Assembly: GCF_023715705.1 (NCBI RefSeq)
Contig: NZ_JAMBOS010000003.1
Location: 248,001 to 312,000, forward strand
Direction of reading: 5' to 3'
Source: Halalkalibacter oceani
GTDB lineage: Bacteria; Bacillota; Bacilli; Bacillales; Bacillaceae_D
DNA length: 64,000 nt
Shown here: piece by piece, positions 24,414 to 33,277 of the stretch
How positions within the stretch are numbered: the stretch's first letter is position 1
Layout: every line of letters starts with the position of its first letter
Notes under the pieces: model-generated
What the model saw: the letters and a program-made list of their open reading frames with translations, nothing else
What the model was told of the DNA's origin: nothing
The model's database searches: none
Program-made: the position numbers and the translations under genes

Positions 24414-26078
24414 ATGATGGACCAGCAAACACTCGTATCGGCTTTAATGATTATGGCTACCTTTGGCCTTTATATTGGAATTTCTGTCTATAACAGAGCG
24501 AAGGCGACATCGGACTTCTATGTTGCCAGCCGTGGCGTTCCTCCATTGTGGAATGGGATGGCGATCGGTGGGGACTGGATGAGTGCCGCTTCCTTTATCG
24601 GGATGGCCGGTACCGTTATGGTCATGGGCTATGACGGTCTGGCCTACATCATGGGATGGACCGGCGGCTACTTATTCCTCACCTTTTTACTGGCGCCGCA
24701 GCTGCGCAAATATGGACGCTATACGGTACCGGAATTTATCGGTGACCGTTTTGACAGTAACGCCGCCCGCCTTATTGCGGCAATCGCGACAATTATAATC
24801 AGCTTTACATACATTATCGGACAGCTTTCCGGTTCGGGCGTGGTAATCGGTCGAATCCTCAATATTCCGGCGATGTATGGCACGATGATCGGGGTAGTTG
24901 TCATTGCAATTTATGCGACACTCGGCGGAATGAAGGGGATTACATGGACCCAGGTGGCCCAGTACATGATTTTGATCATTGCTTATATCATTCCAATCGT
25001 ATTTATGTCGCTGCAAATTACAAGCAATCCGCTGCCGTGGCTGACGTATGGAGGAATTGTCGATCGGCTCGGTCAACTCGACCGGGAGCTTGGCTTGAGT
25101 GAGTATTTTGCTCCGTTTGCCGAAAGTGATAAATCACAGTTTATCGCACTTATGTTTACATTAATGGTCGGAACGGCCGCTCTTCCTCACGTTATCGTCC
25201 GTTTTTATACGGTAACAACGATGAAGGCAGCGCGCTGGAGCGGGGCGTGGGCTCTTGTGTTTATCGCGCTTCTATATTTGTCTGCTCCGGCCTATGCCGC
25301 CTTCTCCCGCTTTATTCTAATGACGCGCGTCGCTGACCAGCCGATTGATCAGCTGCCTGCCTGGACAGAAACATGGGTCAATACAGGCCTGCTGCAGGTG
25401 GCGGATACGAATGGCGACGGCATTCTGCAATGGCAGGAAATTATTATTTCGAATGATATTGTCGTCATGGCGACACCGGAAATCGCCAATCTCGGTGTGT
25501 TTGTCATCGGCTTGGTCGCTGCTGGGGCGATGGCGGCTGCCTTATCAACAGCGGGCGGTCTGCTGATTACGATCTCTTCCTCCTTTGCTCATGATATTTA
25601 CTACCGTCTTGTTAATCCGCAGGCAAGCGACCGCAAACGGTTGGCCGCCGGACGCTGGGCGATTGTGCTGGCAACGGTGGTCGCCGGTGTCGTAGCGCTT
25701 AATCCACCGGGGGTGATTACGCAAATTGTCGCCTGGGCGTTTGCGCTGGCGGGTGGAACCTTCTTCCCGGTGCTGCTTCTCGGCGTCTGGTGGAAGCGGA
25801 TGAATGCCCAGGGAGCGATTGCTGGAATGCTCGTCGGTTTGTCGGTGACATTGACCTACATCTTTTTGGCGCAGGCTGGCATTACGATCTTGGGAATTCA
25901 GGATACCGGCGCCGGCATTATCGGTGTACCGATCAATCTGATTGTCTGCTATCTTGTCTCAAAAATGACGGCGGCACCATCGCAAAAGCTGCAGGATGAA
26001 GTCGTTGACCTTCGTTATCCAGAACAAATGAGCTATCGTGATGGTGAGGTTTGGATGGATGAATCGACCGGAAGATAA
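24414..26078 (+). CDS. Sodium:solute symporter, acetate/short-carboxylate type (SSS family)
   Basis: 554 residues with about 13 membrane helices. Family motifs include YVASRGVPPLWNGMAIGGDW near the N-terminus, GYDGLAYIMGWTGGYL, YTVPEFIGDR and AAGAMAAALSTAGGLLITIS. An EF-hand-like loop DTNGDGILQWQE (about residues 330-341) lies in an external loop. It belongs to the cation acetate symporter branch. The small subunit, CBS/DUF294 protein and DnaQ-like exonuclease next to it form a gene set also seen beside ActP-like symporters in other bacteria. Confidence 0.88.
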   Translation: MMDQQTLVSALMIMATFGLYIGISVYNRAKATSDFYVASRGVPPLWNGMAIGGDWMSAASFIGMAGTVMVMGYDGLAYIMGWTGGYLFLTFLLAPQLRKYGRYTVPEFIGDRFDSNAARLIAAIATIIISFTYIIGQLSGSGVVIGRILNIPAMYGTMIGVVVIAIYATLGGMKGITWTQVAQYMILIIAYIIPIVFMSLQITSNPLPWLTYGGIVDRLGQLDRELGLSEYFAPFAESDKSQFIALMFTLMVGTAALPHVIVRFYTVTTMKAARWSGAWALVFIALLYLSAPAYAAFSRFILMTRVADQPIDQLPAWTETWVNTGLLQVADTNGDGILQWQEIIISNDIVVMATPEIANLGVFVIGLVAAGAMAAALSTAGGLLITISSSFAHDIYYRLVNPQASDRKRLAAGRWAIVLATVVAGVVALNPPGVITQIVAWAFALAGGTFFPVLLLGVWWKRMNAQGAIAGMLVGLSVTLTYIFLAQAGITILGIQDTGAGIIGVPINLIVCYLVSKMTAAPSQKLQDEVVDLRYPEQMSYRDGEVWMDESTGR

Positions 26079-27969
26079 CAAGCATCTTGCCGACATTGAT
26101 GCCCATCCGCTTTTTGCCGGGCTCTCTGAACGGGAGCTTGGCGAACTGCTCGATCAATGCAGGCTTAAGCGATATCAAAGAGGCGAAAGGGTGCTTTATG
26201 CCAAGACGCCTCGCCAGGGGCTTCTGCTCATCCTTCAGGGGATAGCGGAAGTTTTTGTCTCACAGAGCAACCAGCGGGAGGTCCTGGAAGTTCTGGAAAA
26301 AGGAGATATGATCGGCTTTTCGAGCCTGGCGGATTTTCTGGCGAAAAAAAGCGGGCAGCCGGAGCGCTATCCTGTCGAGGTTAGCGCCGTGGAAGAGACC
26401 GTTTGCCTCCACATTCCTTACTCGGTGATCGAACTGCGCTGGCATGAGCCGACTGTCCGCGACTTTATTCTGAAACAGGTGACCGTGAGATTGAGGGATA
26501 TTTACGCCTCGTTAGCGGAACAGGTTACGCTGGCCAAGCAATGGGGCGAGAGTGAACCATTTATTCGTCGCATTCAGGATGTGATGCAGGTGCCGATTAT
26601 TATTGTGGACATGGAGGACGACGTCCGGGATGTGGCGGCGACGATGGTCGGGAAGGCAACCAGTTCGGTTGTCGTCCTCAATGATAATGACCAATTAATC
26701 GGGATTATTACTGAGAAAGATCTGGTCGAAAGAGTGCTGGCAAAAGGACTGGGAGCCGGGACAGTCGCCAGGGAAATTATGACGCCGCATCCTTTCATTA
26801 TTTCCCGGGACGCGTTTTATTACGAGGCGATGTCGGTAATGCTGATGAACGGCATTAAGCACCTGCCTGTGATGGATCGGGGGCGGGTGACGGGGATGGT
26901 CAGTCTTTCGGACTTGCTCCAGCAGAAAAATCGCGGTGTGACAGGAGTCATTCAAAAGATCGAGGAAGCGACTTCAGCGACGGTCGCCAAGCTCAAGCCG
27001 GCGATGTACGAAGTTCTTTCTTATTTGATTCAGGACGAAATTCCGGTCGTCCACACCCTTGATGTAATGACAAAGCTCTATGACCGGCTGGCGCGCCATT
27101 GCGTTGAGCTGGCGTTAAAGCATCTAGCCGGGCAGGGGCTGGGCGAGCCGCCGGTCGCGTTCGCCTGGTATATGATGGGCAGCGGCGGTCGTGGTGAGCA
27201 GTTTATGCTGACCGATCAGGATCATTTTCTCGTCTATGCCGATCCGCGTCCGGAAGACGAGCCGGCTGTTGAACGATATTTTAGCGAATTGGGCAAGGAG
27301 ATCGTTCGGCAGCTTGAGCTGGCCGGCTACAAACGCTGTGACGGGCTAATGATGGCCAGTGAAGACAGATGGCGGGGGACGATTTCTGCCTGGCAGGAGC
27401 GTCTGCGGAGCTGGGGGCTGCGGGCGACGAATGAGCATCTGCTGCTCGCCAATAATTTTTTGTCATTTCGCCAAATTTATGGCGATGAGGAGCTGCATGA
27501 TCAATTTACCGCTGTGATCAGGGAGCAGCTGGCCAAATCGCGAATTTTTCTTTATCGGATGGCGGAGCTGGAAAAGGAGCATCCCGTTCCGCAGCTGGAT
27601 CATCCTATCCGCGCCCTGTTTAGGATGAAGCGGGAAACAATTGATGGGAAAAAGCACGCCCTTTTCCCGCTGCATCACAGCATCCAGCTGCTGGCGGCGA
27701 GACATGGAATTGTCGATGGAACACCGCTTGAGCTGCTTGAAAAGCTGATCGAAACGAATGTTCTTTCCCGGGAAACGGTTGATGATCTCCGTTTCGCCTA
27801 TGAGGTTGTCCTTCGCATTCGGCTGCAAAGCGCGTGGCATGCTTACCAGCTTGGCGAGCCGTCAACAAGTGAGATTCAGTTCAGCCGGTTGCGCACGAAG
27901 GACAAGGAGGAACTGATTCTTGCGTTGCGGGCGATTCGCAGCCTGCAAAATCAGGCGATTGCTTTTTAA
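26059..27969 (+). CDS. cNMP-binding/CBS/DUF294 nucleotidyltransferase-like signalling protein
   Basis: About 636 residues. A cyclic-nucleotide-binding beta barrel is at about 10-130. A CBS pair follows at about 165-285 (TSSVVVLNDNDQLIGIITEKD and GIKHLPVMDRGRVTGMVS). A DUF294 nucleotidyltransferase-like domain is at about 330-470 with GSGGRGEQFMLTDQDHFLVY, and a helical C-terminal domain closes the protein. ATG 26059 lies behind GGTGAGGT and overlaps the symporter gene by 20 bases. It is cytoplasmic and probably adjusts the symporter or cell state to nucleotide levels; the target is unproven. Confidence 0.85.
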   Translation: MNRPEDNKHLADIDAHPLFAGLSERELGELLDQCRLKRYQRGERVLYAKTPRQGLLLILQGIAEVFVSQSNQREVLEVLEKGDMIGFSSLADFLAKKSGQPERYPVEVSAVEETVCLHIPYSVIELRWHEPTVRDFILKQVTVRLRDIYASLAEQVTLAKQWGESEPFIRRIQDVMQVPIIIVDMEDDVRDVAATMVGKATSSVVVLNDNDQLIGIITEKDLVERVLAKGLGAGTVAREIMTPHPFIISRDAFYYEAMSVMLMNGIKHLPVMDRGRVTGMVSLSDLLQQKNRGVTGVIQKIEEATSATVAKLKPAMYEVLSYLIQDEIPVVHTLDVMTKLYDRLARHCVELALKHLAGQGLGEPPVAFAWYMMGSGGRGEQFMLTDQDHFLVYADPRPEDEPAVERYFSELGKEIVRQLELAGYKRCDGLMMASEDRWRGTISAWQERLRSWGLRATNEHLLLANNFLSFRQIYGDEELHDQFTAVIREQLAKSRIFLYRMAELEKEHPVPQLDHPIRALFRMKRETIDGKKHALFPLHHSIQLLAARHGIVDGTPLELLEKLIETNVLSRETVDDLRFAYEVVLRIRLQSAWHAYQLGEPSTSEIQFSRLRTKDKEELILALRAIRSLQNQAIAF

Positions 27970-28140
27970 AAGACGGGTGGTGCCGAGGCGGGGCTTCGTC
28001 CGCCACATGTAGTGGGTGAGAAAACACATCACAGATCGTGTCACTGGCCCCACCCATTGCGTTCGCCATGAAGATACCTGGCTTTCATGGCGGGCGCCAC
28101 CTGGTACTTATAGGAAAAGCCGCTTACAGGAGGTGCTGAT
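27970..28140 (+). other. Intergenic structured region before the exonuclease gene
   Basis: A GC-rich stretch with a good hairpin CGCCATGAA/TTTCATGGCG (28068-28096) inside longer arms GGTGGTGCC/GGCGCCACC (27976 and 28098). It is probably an attenuator or processing site between co-transcribed genes. It is not clearly a member of the structured repeat family. Confidence 0.4.
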
Positions 28141-28800
28141 ATGTTTAAAAAGAAGCCGTCTTTGCCGCGTGGACCCTATCCGGAGTATCCGTTAAACACC
28201 TCTCTCCGTGATCTGACGTTTACGGTATTTGACACAGAAACGACGGGGTTCGCCGTTGGCGCAAATGACCGGATGATCGAGCTTGCAGCCGTGACCGTCC
28301 GGGAGCTGGCCGTGCAACGGGAGACGTTTCACACGTATATTAACCCATGCCGCGAAATCCCGGCTGAGATTACAGATTTGACCGGTATTTCCGGGGGAAC
28401 AGTGGAGCGCGCTCCTTTGGCGCTGGAGGCGCTGGAGGCCTTCTTAGATTTTGCTTATCAAACGACCGGCGGCATTTGGGTAGGCCATTATGTTGCCTTT
28501 GATATGATGGTTCTTAAGAAGGAGGCACAGCGGCATGGCCATCGGCTGAATTTTCCAATCTGCCTTGATACATTAAATTTGATTGGCTTCATCAGCCCCT
28601 CCAATCAAATGCTTGATTTGGAAAAATACGCGTTGCAATTTGGCACGGAAATCTTCGAACGTCATCAGGCGCTCGGTGATGCGTTGACGACAGCCCATTT
28701 ATTTTGCGCGCTGGCTGATCTCCTCGAACAGCGCGGGAAAGGGACGCTGGCTGACTTAATTGAGATCAGTGAAATGAACAGCCGGATGCTCCAATTCTGA
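28141..28800 (+). CDS. DnaQ-like 3'-5' exonuclease (DEDDh)
   Basis: 219 residues. Exo I is FDTETTGF, Exo II is VGHYVAFDMMVL and Exo III is HQALGDALTTAHLF, giving the complete DEDDh set. It resembles PolIII epsilon-like exonucleases but has no polymerase or BRCT domain. CAGGAGG precedes the ATG. Its place behind a symporter and a DUF294 protein is a recurring arrangement in bacteria, though the biochemical link is unclear. Confidence 0.85.
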   Translation: MFKKKPSLPRGPYPEYPLNTSLRDLTFTVFDTETTGFAVGANDRMIELAAVTVRELAVQRETFHTYINPCREIPAEITDLTGISGGTVERAPLALEALEAFLDFAYQTTGGIWVGHYVAFDMMVLKKEAQRHGHRLNFPICLDTLNLIGFISPSNQMLDLEKYALQFGTEIFERHQALGDALTTAHLFCALADLLEQRGKGTLADLIEISEMNSRMLQF

Positions 28801-28896
28801 AAAGTCGCGCTCGTCCCCTTAAGAAGATGGTATATCTGCCTATGAACCCTAATAAACTGTACCAATCACCATCACAGAATTAGGGAGGCGAGTCGT

Positions 28897-29184
28897 GTGC
28901 ACGATTACATCAAAGAGCGAACCATCAAGATAGGCAGGTATATCGTCGAGACGAGAAAGACGGTGAGGACAATAGCCAAGGAATTTGGAGTCTCGAAAAG
29001 TACCGTACACAAAGACCTCACGGAACGCTTGCCAGAGATTAATCCGGAGCTGGCAAATGAGGTGAAGGAAATACTTGAGTACCATAAATCAATCCGTCAT
29101 CTGCGCGGGGGAGAAGCGACGAAAGTCAAGTACCGTAAAACACAGGAGCAGCCATTAGCGCCAATTGTAAAAGCACGCCAATAA
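28897..29184 (+). CDS. spoIIID: Sporulation transcription factor SpoIIID
   Basis: 95 residues, nearly identical to B. subtilis SpoIIID as I recall it (HDYIKERTIKIGRYIVET, then SKSTVHKDLTERLPEIN). It is a mother-cell DNA-binding protein with one HTH and a basic C-terminal helix that turns many sigma-E genes on or off. The GTG start lies behind GGGAGGCGAG, as in other bacilli. A loose sigma-E-like pair (GGTATATC and AATAAACT) lies in the 96 bases upstream. In close relatives spoIIID follows spoIIQ directly; here about 28 kb separates them. Confidence 0.96.
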   Translation: MHDYIKERTIKIGRYIVETRKTVRTIAKEFGVSKSTVHKDLTERLPEINPELANEVKEILEYHKSIRHLRGGEATKVKYRKTQEQPLAPIVKARQ

Positions 29185-29293
29185 AATTTGGTAAATCCAT
29201 CCCTGTTTGAACAAATTTGTGGTAGAATTAACAATTAGGTAAATCGTAACAAGAAATGCGACTGATGTTCGGAAAACAGGGAGGCAAGGAAAC

Positions 29294-30298
29294 ATGTTTG
29301 GTCGAGATATTGGAATTGATTTAGGCACGGCAAACGTCCTTATTTATGTAAAGGGAAACGGCATCGTTTTAAATGAGCCATCCGTTGTCGCAGTAGATAC
29401 ATCAACAAAGAGAGTTCTCGCAGTAGGAGAAGAAGCGTTCCGCATGGTTGGACGTACACCAGGAAATATAGTTGCCTTACGTCCGATGAAGGACGGAGTG
29501 ATCGCCAACTTTGAAATGACTGAATCGATGCTAAAGCATTTTCTCGGAAAAATAAATGTAAAAAGTCTTTTCTCAAAGCCGCGTATTTTGATTTGTTGTC
29601 CGACGAATATTACGTCAGTGGAGCAAAAAGCAATTCGTGAGGCGGCAGAGAAGAGCGGAGGCAAAAATGTTTACTTGGAAGAGGAGCCGAAAGTAGCTGC
29701 AATCGGCGCTGGGATGGATATTTTTCAACCGAGCGGTAACATGGTCGTGGACATCGGCGGTGGAACAACAGATGTTGCTGTTCTTTCAATGGGTGATATT
29801 GTCACCTCCTCTTCCATCAAAGTAGCGGGAGACCGTTTTGACTCCGATATTCTTTCTTACATTAAAAAGAGGTATAAGCTGCTGATCGGGGAGAGAACGT
29901 CGGAAAGCATAAAAATGCAGGTTGCAACTGTATTTCCAGGTGGACGTCAAGAGGAAATGGATATCCGTGGACGTGATATGGTCAGTGGACTTCCACGTAC
30001 AATTACGGTACACTCGAAGGAGATTGAACACGCCTTGGCGGAGTCGGTTTCTTATATCGTACAAGCCTCCAAACAAGTGTTGGAGCAAACACCGCCTGAG
30101 CTTTCAGCGGATATTATTGACCGCGGTGTGATTCTGACAGGTGGAGGCGCGCTTCTCCATGGAATTGATCAGCTTCTTGCGGAAGAGCTGAAGGTTCCGG
30201 TCGTTGTCGCGGAAGAGCCGATGCATTGCGTGGCGAAAGGGACAGGTATCATCCTTGAGAACCTTGATCGAATGTCGAATAAAAAAGTCCGGATTTAA
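29294..30298 (+). CDS. mbl: Rod-shape-determining MreB paralogue Mbl
   Basis: 334-residue bacterial actin with phosphate-binding loops DLGTANVLIY and DIGGGTTDVAV and adenosine motif LTGGGALLHG. It forms membrane-attached filaments guiding lateral-wall synthesis. Location between spoIIID and flhO identifies it as Mbl rather than MreB. A strong GGGAGG precedes the ATG. An extended -10-like TGGTAGAAT lies about 70 bases upstream. Confidence 0.95.
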   Translation: MFGRDIGIDLGTANVLIYVKGNGIVLNEPSVVAVDTSTKRVLAVGEEAFRMVGRTPGNIVALRPMKDGVIANFEMTESMLKHFLGKINVKSLFSKPRILICCPTNITSVEQKAIREAAEKSGGKNVYLEEEPKVAAIGAGMDIFQPSGNMVVDIGGGTTDVAVLSMGDIVTSSSIKVAGDRFDSDILSYIKKRYKLLIGERTSESIKMQVATVFPGGRQEEMDIRGRDMVSGLPRTITVHSKEIEHALAESVSYIVQASKQVLEQTPPELSADIIDRGVILTGGGALLHGIDQLLAEELKVPVVVAEEPMHCVAKGTGIILENLDRMSNKKVRI

Positions 30299-30327
30299 CG
30301 TGTAGAATTAAAAAGGGGGTTGCCACC

Positions 30328-31149
30328 ATGCTTCGTGGAATGTACGGGGCCGCGGCCGGGATGATTGCCCAGCAGCAGCGTCAGGAAATGCTTACGAACA
30401 ATATTGCCAATGTCAATACGCCGGGTTTTAAAGCCGATCAGGCTTCTTTGCGTTCATTTCCAAATATGTTGATTCAGGCTATGGGGACGCAGGAGATGCC
30501 GGCGGGTCAGTCAAGACCGATCGGTACGTTGACGACAGGTGTGTATCTACAGGAACGGATGCCGAATTTTCGTCAGGGGGACATGATGGAAACCGGCAAT
30601 AACACGGATATAGCAATTTTGCAAGGTGTGATGCCGGCAACGGAATCAGGCCGTCCGGGCGCGCTTTTTTTCGTCGTGCAAAATGAAGCCGGTGAGCAGC
30701 GCTATTCAAGAAACGGGAATTTCACCATTGATGGACAAGGGTTCCTGACGACATCGGACGGACATTATCTGCTTGATACAGCGGGGAATCCGATTCAGGT
30801 CGATAATGAGGAGTTTCGGGTGAATGAGGCCGGACAAATCATGACGCCGGCCGGAGCGCCTATTGCCCAGATTGATCTCGCTTACGCCGATGATCCACTT
30901 CAGCTGGTTAAGGAAGGTAGCGGCTTGTTGCGCTTTGAAGGGGAAGGCGAGCTGCCGACAGCGATCGGCAATGACGAGCTGACCTATCAGCTTCAGCAGG
31001 GCTTTCTGGAGCGTTCCAACGTGGACACGGCAAGAACGATGACGGAAATGATGAACGCCTATCGTTCATTTGAAGCGAATCAGCGGATTTTGCAAGCGTA
31101 TGATCAAAGCATGGACAAGGCCGTTAACGAGATTGGCCGAATTGGATAA
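30328..31149 (+). CDS. flhO: Flagellar hook-basal body protein FlhO
   Basis: 273 residues with the N-terminal rod signature (LRGMYGAAAGMIAQQQRQE, then NNIANVNTPGFKAD) and a C-terminal FlgG-type segment (LEGSNVDTARTMTEMMNAYR-like, ANQRILQAYDQSMDKA). It is a distal-rod protein of the flagellum exported by the type III apparatus. It is encoded 30 bases after mbl with AAAGGGGG before the ATG. The partner flhP follows after a structured gap. Confidence 0.93.
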   Translation: MLRGMYGAAAGMIAQQQRQEMLTNNIANVNTPGFKADQASLRSFPNMLIQAMGTQEMPAGQSRPIGTLTTGVYLQERMPNFRQGDMMETGNNTDIAILQGVMPATESGRPGALFFVVQNEAGEQRYSRNGNFTIDGQGFLTTSDGHYLLDTAGNPIQVDNEEFRVNEAGQIMTPAGAPIAQIDLAYADDPLQLVKEGSGLLRFEGEGELPTAIGNDELTYQLQQGFLERSNVDTARTMTEMMNAYRSFEANQRILQAYDQSMDKAVNEIGRIG

Positions 31150-31204
31150 TAAACGATAACAGAATGCTTAACGTAAAGGATAAAAAATTTCGGGTTGATT
31201 CGAG

Positions 31205-31320
31205 GAAGGGCGGCGGCTTCGCGCGTTACGCGGATGGCTGAAAGCGGGGTTTTTCAGCAATCCTTAAAAGACTGTAACGGCTTCGCGCGCCGCTTCTAAG
31301 AAAACCACGGGTTTTCTTAA
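31205..31320 (+). repeat. Two-part stem with a repeated internal loop between flhO and flhP
   Basis: Outer arms GCGGCG/CGCCGC (31211 and 31291) and inner arms GTTAC/GTAAC enclose a hairpin GGCTGAAA/TTCAGC with a GGGGTTT loop. The two sides of the internal loop are almost the same sequence, GGCTTCGCG. This is the same architecture as the dispersed element but with a different loop sequence. A small terminator-like hairpin AAGAAAA/TTTTCTT follows just before the flhP ribosome site. Confidence 0.5.
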
Positions 31321-31334
31321 AGGAGGGGGAACGG

Positions 31335-32177
31335 ATGAACAGATCAATGATAACGGCGTCGGCGACGGCGGGGCAGCTCCAGCAGAAGCTCGACACCATT
31401 TCGAATAATATCGCTAATGTGAATACGACGGGCTTTAAAAGACGGGAAGTAACGTTTTCCGATTTGCTCCATCAGCAAATCAATAATCAGTCGAATCCGA
31501 ATTATGAAATGGGACGGCTGACACCGGCCGGTCTCCGTTCAGGTGTCGGCGCGAAAGTCGCTTCTACGGCTCTCCGGCTTGATCAAGGTTCTTTGATTGG
31601 AACCGATCGTCAGCTTGATTTTGCGATTACTGAGCCGAACCATTTCTTTCGCATCGGGATAGTGGAAAACGGAGAACAGGTGGAGTACCTCACGAGGGAC
31701 GGCGCTTTTTATTTGAGTGAAGATCCGGACAACCCTGATCTCGTCACAATCGTGACGAGCAACGGCGACTTTCTTTTGAACGGTGGTTTTGAGCGCATTT
31801 CCTTCCCGCTTGATTTCGAAGAGATTCAGCTTAGTCCGGAAGGGATGCTTACTATTACCTTGAATGACGGGACGGTCTTTGACGCCGGACAGCTGGCATT
31901 GACCCATGTCCATATGCCACAGCTGCTGGAAGCAACGGGGAACAACCTCTTCCGCCTTCCTGACTTTGCGGCCCTGGGCTACGCGGAGGAAGACGTAATT
32001 GAAGAGGTGCCTGCTAATGAAGGGCGATTGATGCAAGGCTCGCTTGAAGGGTCAAATGTCGATTTGGGCCGGGAAATGAATGAACTGCTGACGACTCAGC
32101 GTCATTACCAATTTACGACGAGAGCGATGTCGATTGCGGATGAGATGGCTGGGTTAGTCAATGGGATTCGGAGATAA
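31335..32177 (+). CDS. flhP: Flagellar hook-basal body protein FlhP
   Basis: 280 residues, paralogue of FlhO. The N-terminus has the rod motif SNNIANVNTTGFKRRE and the C-terminus LEGSNVDLGREMNELLTTQR and FTTRAMSIADEMAGLVN. GGAGGGGG precedes the ATG. It is the second distal-rod subunit encoded in the mbl cluster. Confidence 0.93.
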   Translation: MNRSMITASATAGQLQQKLDTISNNIANVNTTGFKRREVTFSDLLHQQINNQSNPNYEMGRLTPAGLRSGVGAKVASTALRLDQGSLIGTDRQLDFAITEPNHFFRIGIVENGEQVEYLTRDGAFYLSEDPDNPDLVTIVTSNGDFLLNGGFERISFPLDFEEIQLSPEGMLTITLNDGTVFDAGQLALTHVHMPQLLEATGNNLFRLPDFAALGYAEEDVIEEVPANEGRLMQGSLEGSNVDLGREMNELLTTQRHYQFTTRAMSIADEMAGLVNGIRR

Positions 32178-32287
32178 CTGTCCGTAGGGGGTGAAGCTTC
32201 ATTGTTTTTTGATGAGGCTGAGATCGGGCGATTGCTGCAAGGATGAAGGCATCCGCCAACCCTGTCGATGGATTCAAGGAGAAAACG

Positions 32288-32608
32288 ATGACTGAACAAG
32301 ATTCACGGCTGAAGCAAAGAAAACAACAGAACACCGCTCAAACCGGTAGCGTTAAGCCAAAGACAAGGGAAGAGCGGCGACTGGCAAGCGGCGAGCAAAA
32401 GAAAACAAGCGCCAGCAAGCGGACGCGGAGACCGCGCTTGCGTCTCATTCCGATCTGGCTGCGTATTTTTTTGTCAATCGTGTTAATTGGCGGCAGCCTT
32501 TTGCTCGGGTTGATCGTCGGTTACGGCATCATTGGAGACGGTGATCCAGCCGATGCCCTTAAACCAGAAACATGGTATCATATTTTAGACATTATCCGGG
32601 GTGAATAA
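32288..32608 (+). CDS. EpuA-family small membrane protein (annotated elsewhere as RNA polymerase subunit beta-like)
   Basis: About 106 residues. A basic, disordered N-terminus is followed by one membrane helix (IWLRIFLSIVLIGGSLLLGL) and IVGYGIIGDGDPADALKPET, the signature of the EpuA family (PF11772). The database name RNA polymerase subunit beta is historical and there is no polymerase domain. AAGGAG before the ATG at 32288 decides the start; the ATG at 32243 lacks a site. It follows flhP in many bacilli. Its terminator overlaps the stop codon. Confidence 0.8.
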   Translation: MTEQDSRLKQRKQQNTAQTGSVKPKTREERRLASGEQKKTSASKRTRRPRLRLIPIWLRIFLSIVLIGGSLLLGLIVGYGIIGDGDPADALKPETWYHILDIIRGE

Positions 32609-32622
32609 CACCCCGGTTTTTT
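32596..32622 (+). terminator. Rho-independent terminator overlapping the epuA stop codon
   Basis: The stem CCGGGG/CCCCGG is followed by TTTTTT. The loop contains the TAA stop of the preceding gene. Confidence 0.88.
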
Positions 32623-32624
32623 AT

Positions 32625-32680
32625 GGACTTTCATGTGAAAAGTCCAAAGCAATGCGCCGAGCAGTGAAAGGAGCCATTGC
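32625..32680 (+). repeat. Structured intergenic element, reduced copy D
   Basis: Hairpin A (GGACTTT/AAAGTCC, 32625-32645) is followed by AAAGCAATG (32646-32654) and, after only 20 bases, CATTGC (32675-32680). Hairpin B and the inner stem are missing, but the outer stem GCAATG/CATTGC and a GGAGCC block are kept. It appears to be an internally deleted member of the family. Confidence 0.6.
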
Positions 32681-32766
32681 CATCTTTGCTTTACAAAAGT
32701 TTACAGAATTATCACATCAATTGTTAACATTCAAGCGGCGAAGCGTCCACCAGGCTGTGTGATTAT

Positions 32767-32774
32767 GGTATAAT
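32767..32774 (+). promoter_or_regulatory. Extended -10 promoter of fabZ
   Basis: TG-G-TATAAT (-10 at 32769-32774). No recognisable -35 lies 17 bases upstream, so recognition would depend on the extended -10. Confidence 0.6.
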
Positions 32775-32807
32775 AACAAAAAAAGAAGAGCTAAGAGGGT
32801 GGATGAC

Positions 32808-33230
32808 TTGCTAACAATTGAAGAGATCAAAGAGATAATACCCCATCGCTATCCATTTTTATTAATCGATCAAGTACTTGAAGTCGAAGAAGGAAAGCGT
32901 GCGGTTGGGATAAAAAATGTTTCGATTAATGAAGAGTTTTTTAACGGTCATTTCCCGGACTATCCTGTCATGCCGGGCGTCCTGATTGTGGAAGCTCTTG
33001 CCCAAGTTGGAGCCGTGGCGTTATTGAAGCCGGAGGCCAACCGCGGGAAGCTGGCTTTCTTCGCCGGGATTGACAATTGCCGTTTCAAACGACAGGTCAA
33101 GCCGGGAGATCAGCTCAGGCTAGAGGTTGAAATTACACGCTTTAAAGGTCCTATAGGAAAGGGGCATGCTCTTGCTACTGTGAATGGAGAAGTCGCGGCA
33201 GAAACAGACATTACATTTGCCATCAAGTAA
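32808..33230 (+). CDS. fabZ: 3-hydroxyacyl-ACP dehydratase FabZ
   Basis: About 140 residues, single hot-dog domain. It carries [12 protein letters not shown], then the catalytic His in [13 protein letters not shown] and Glu in VEALAQ. It dehydrates beta-hydroxyacyl-ACP in fatty-acid elongation. TTG 32808 is nine bases behind AAGAGG and gives the usual FabZ N-terminus; GTG 32799 abuts the ribosome site. Confidence 0.94.
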   Translation: MLTIEEIKEIIPHRYPFLLIDQVLEVEEGKRAVGIKNVSINEEFFNGHFPDYPVMPGVLIVEALAQVGAVALLKPEANRGKLAFFAGIDNCRFKRQVKPGDQLRLEVEITRFKGPIGKGHALATVNGEVAAETDITFAIK

Positions 33231-33277
33231 TGTGTGATGCAGGATACTTCATTTAATAAGGTGAGGGGGGACCAAGA

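Noticed and set aside
27970-28140. Riboswitch before the exonuclease gene
   Set aside because: The hairpins are strong but match no riboswitch core I know, and the region lies inside a probable operon.
32288-32608. RNA polymerase beta subunit
   Set aside because: The protein is about 106 residues with one membrane helix; the polymerase name attached to EpuA-family proteins has no domain support.
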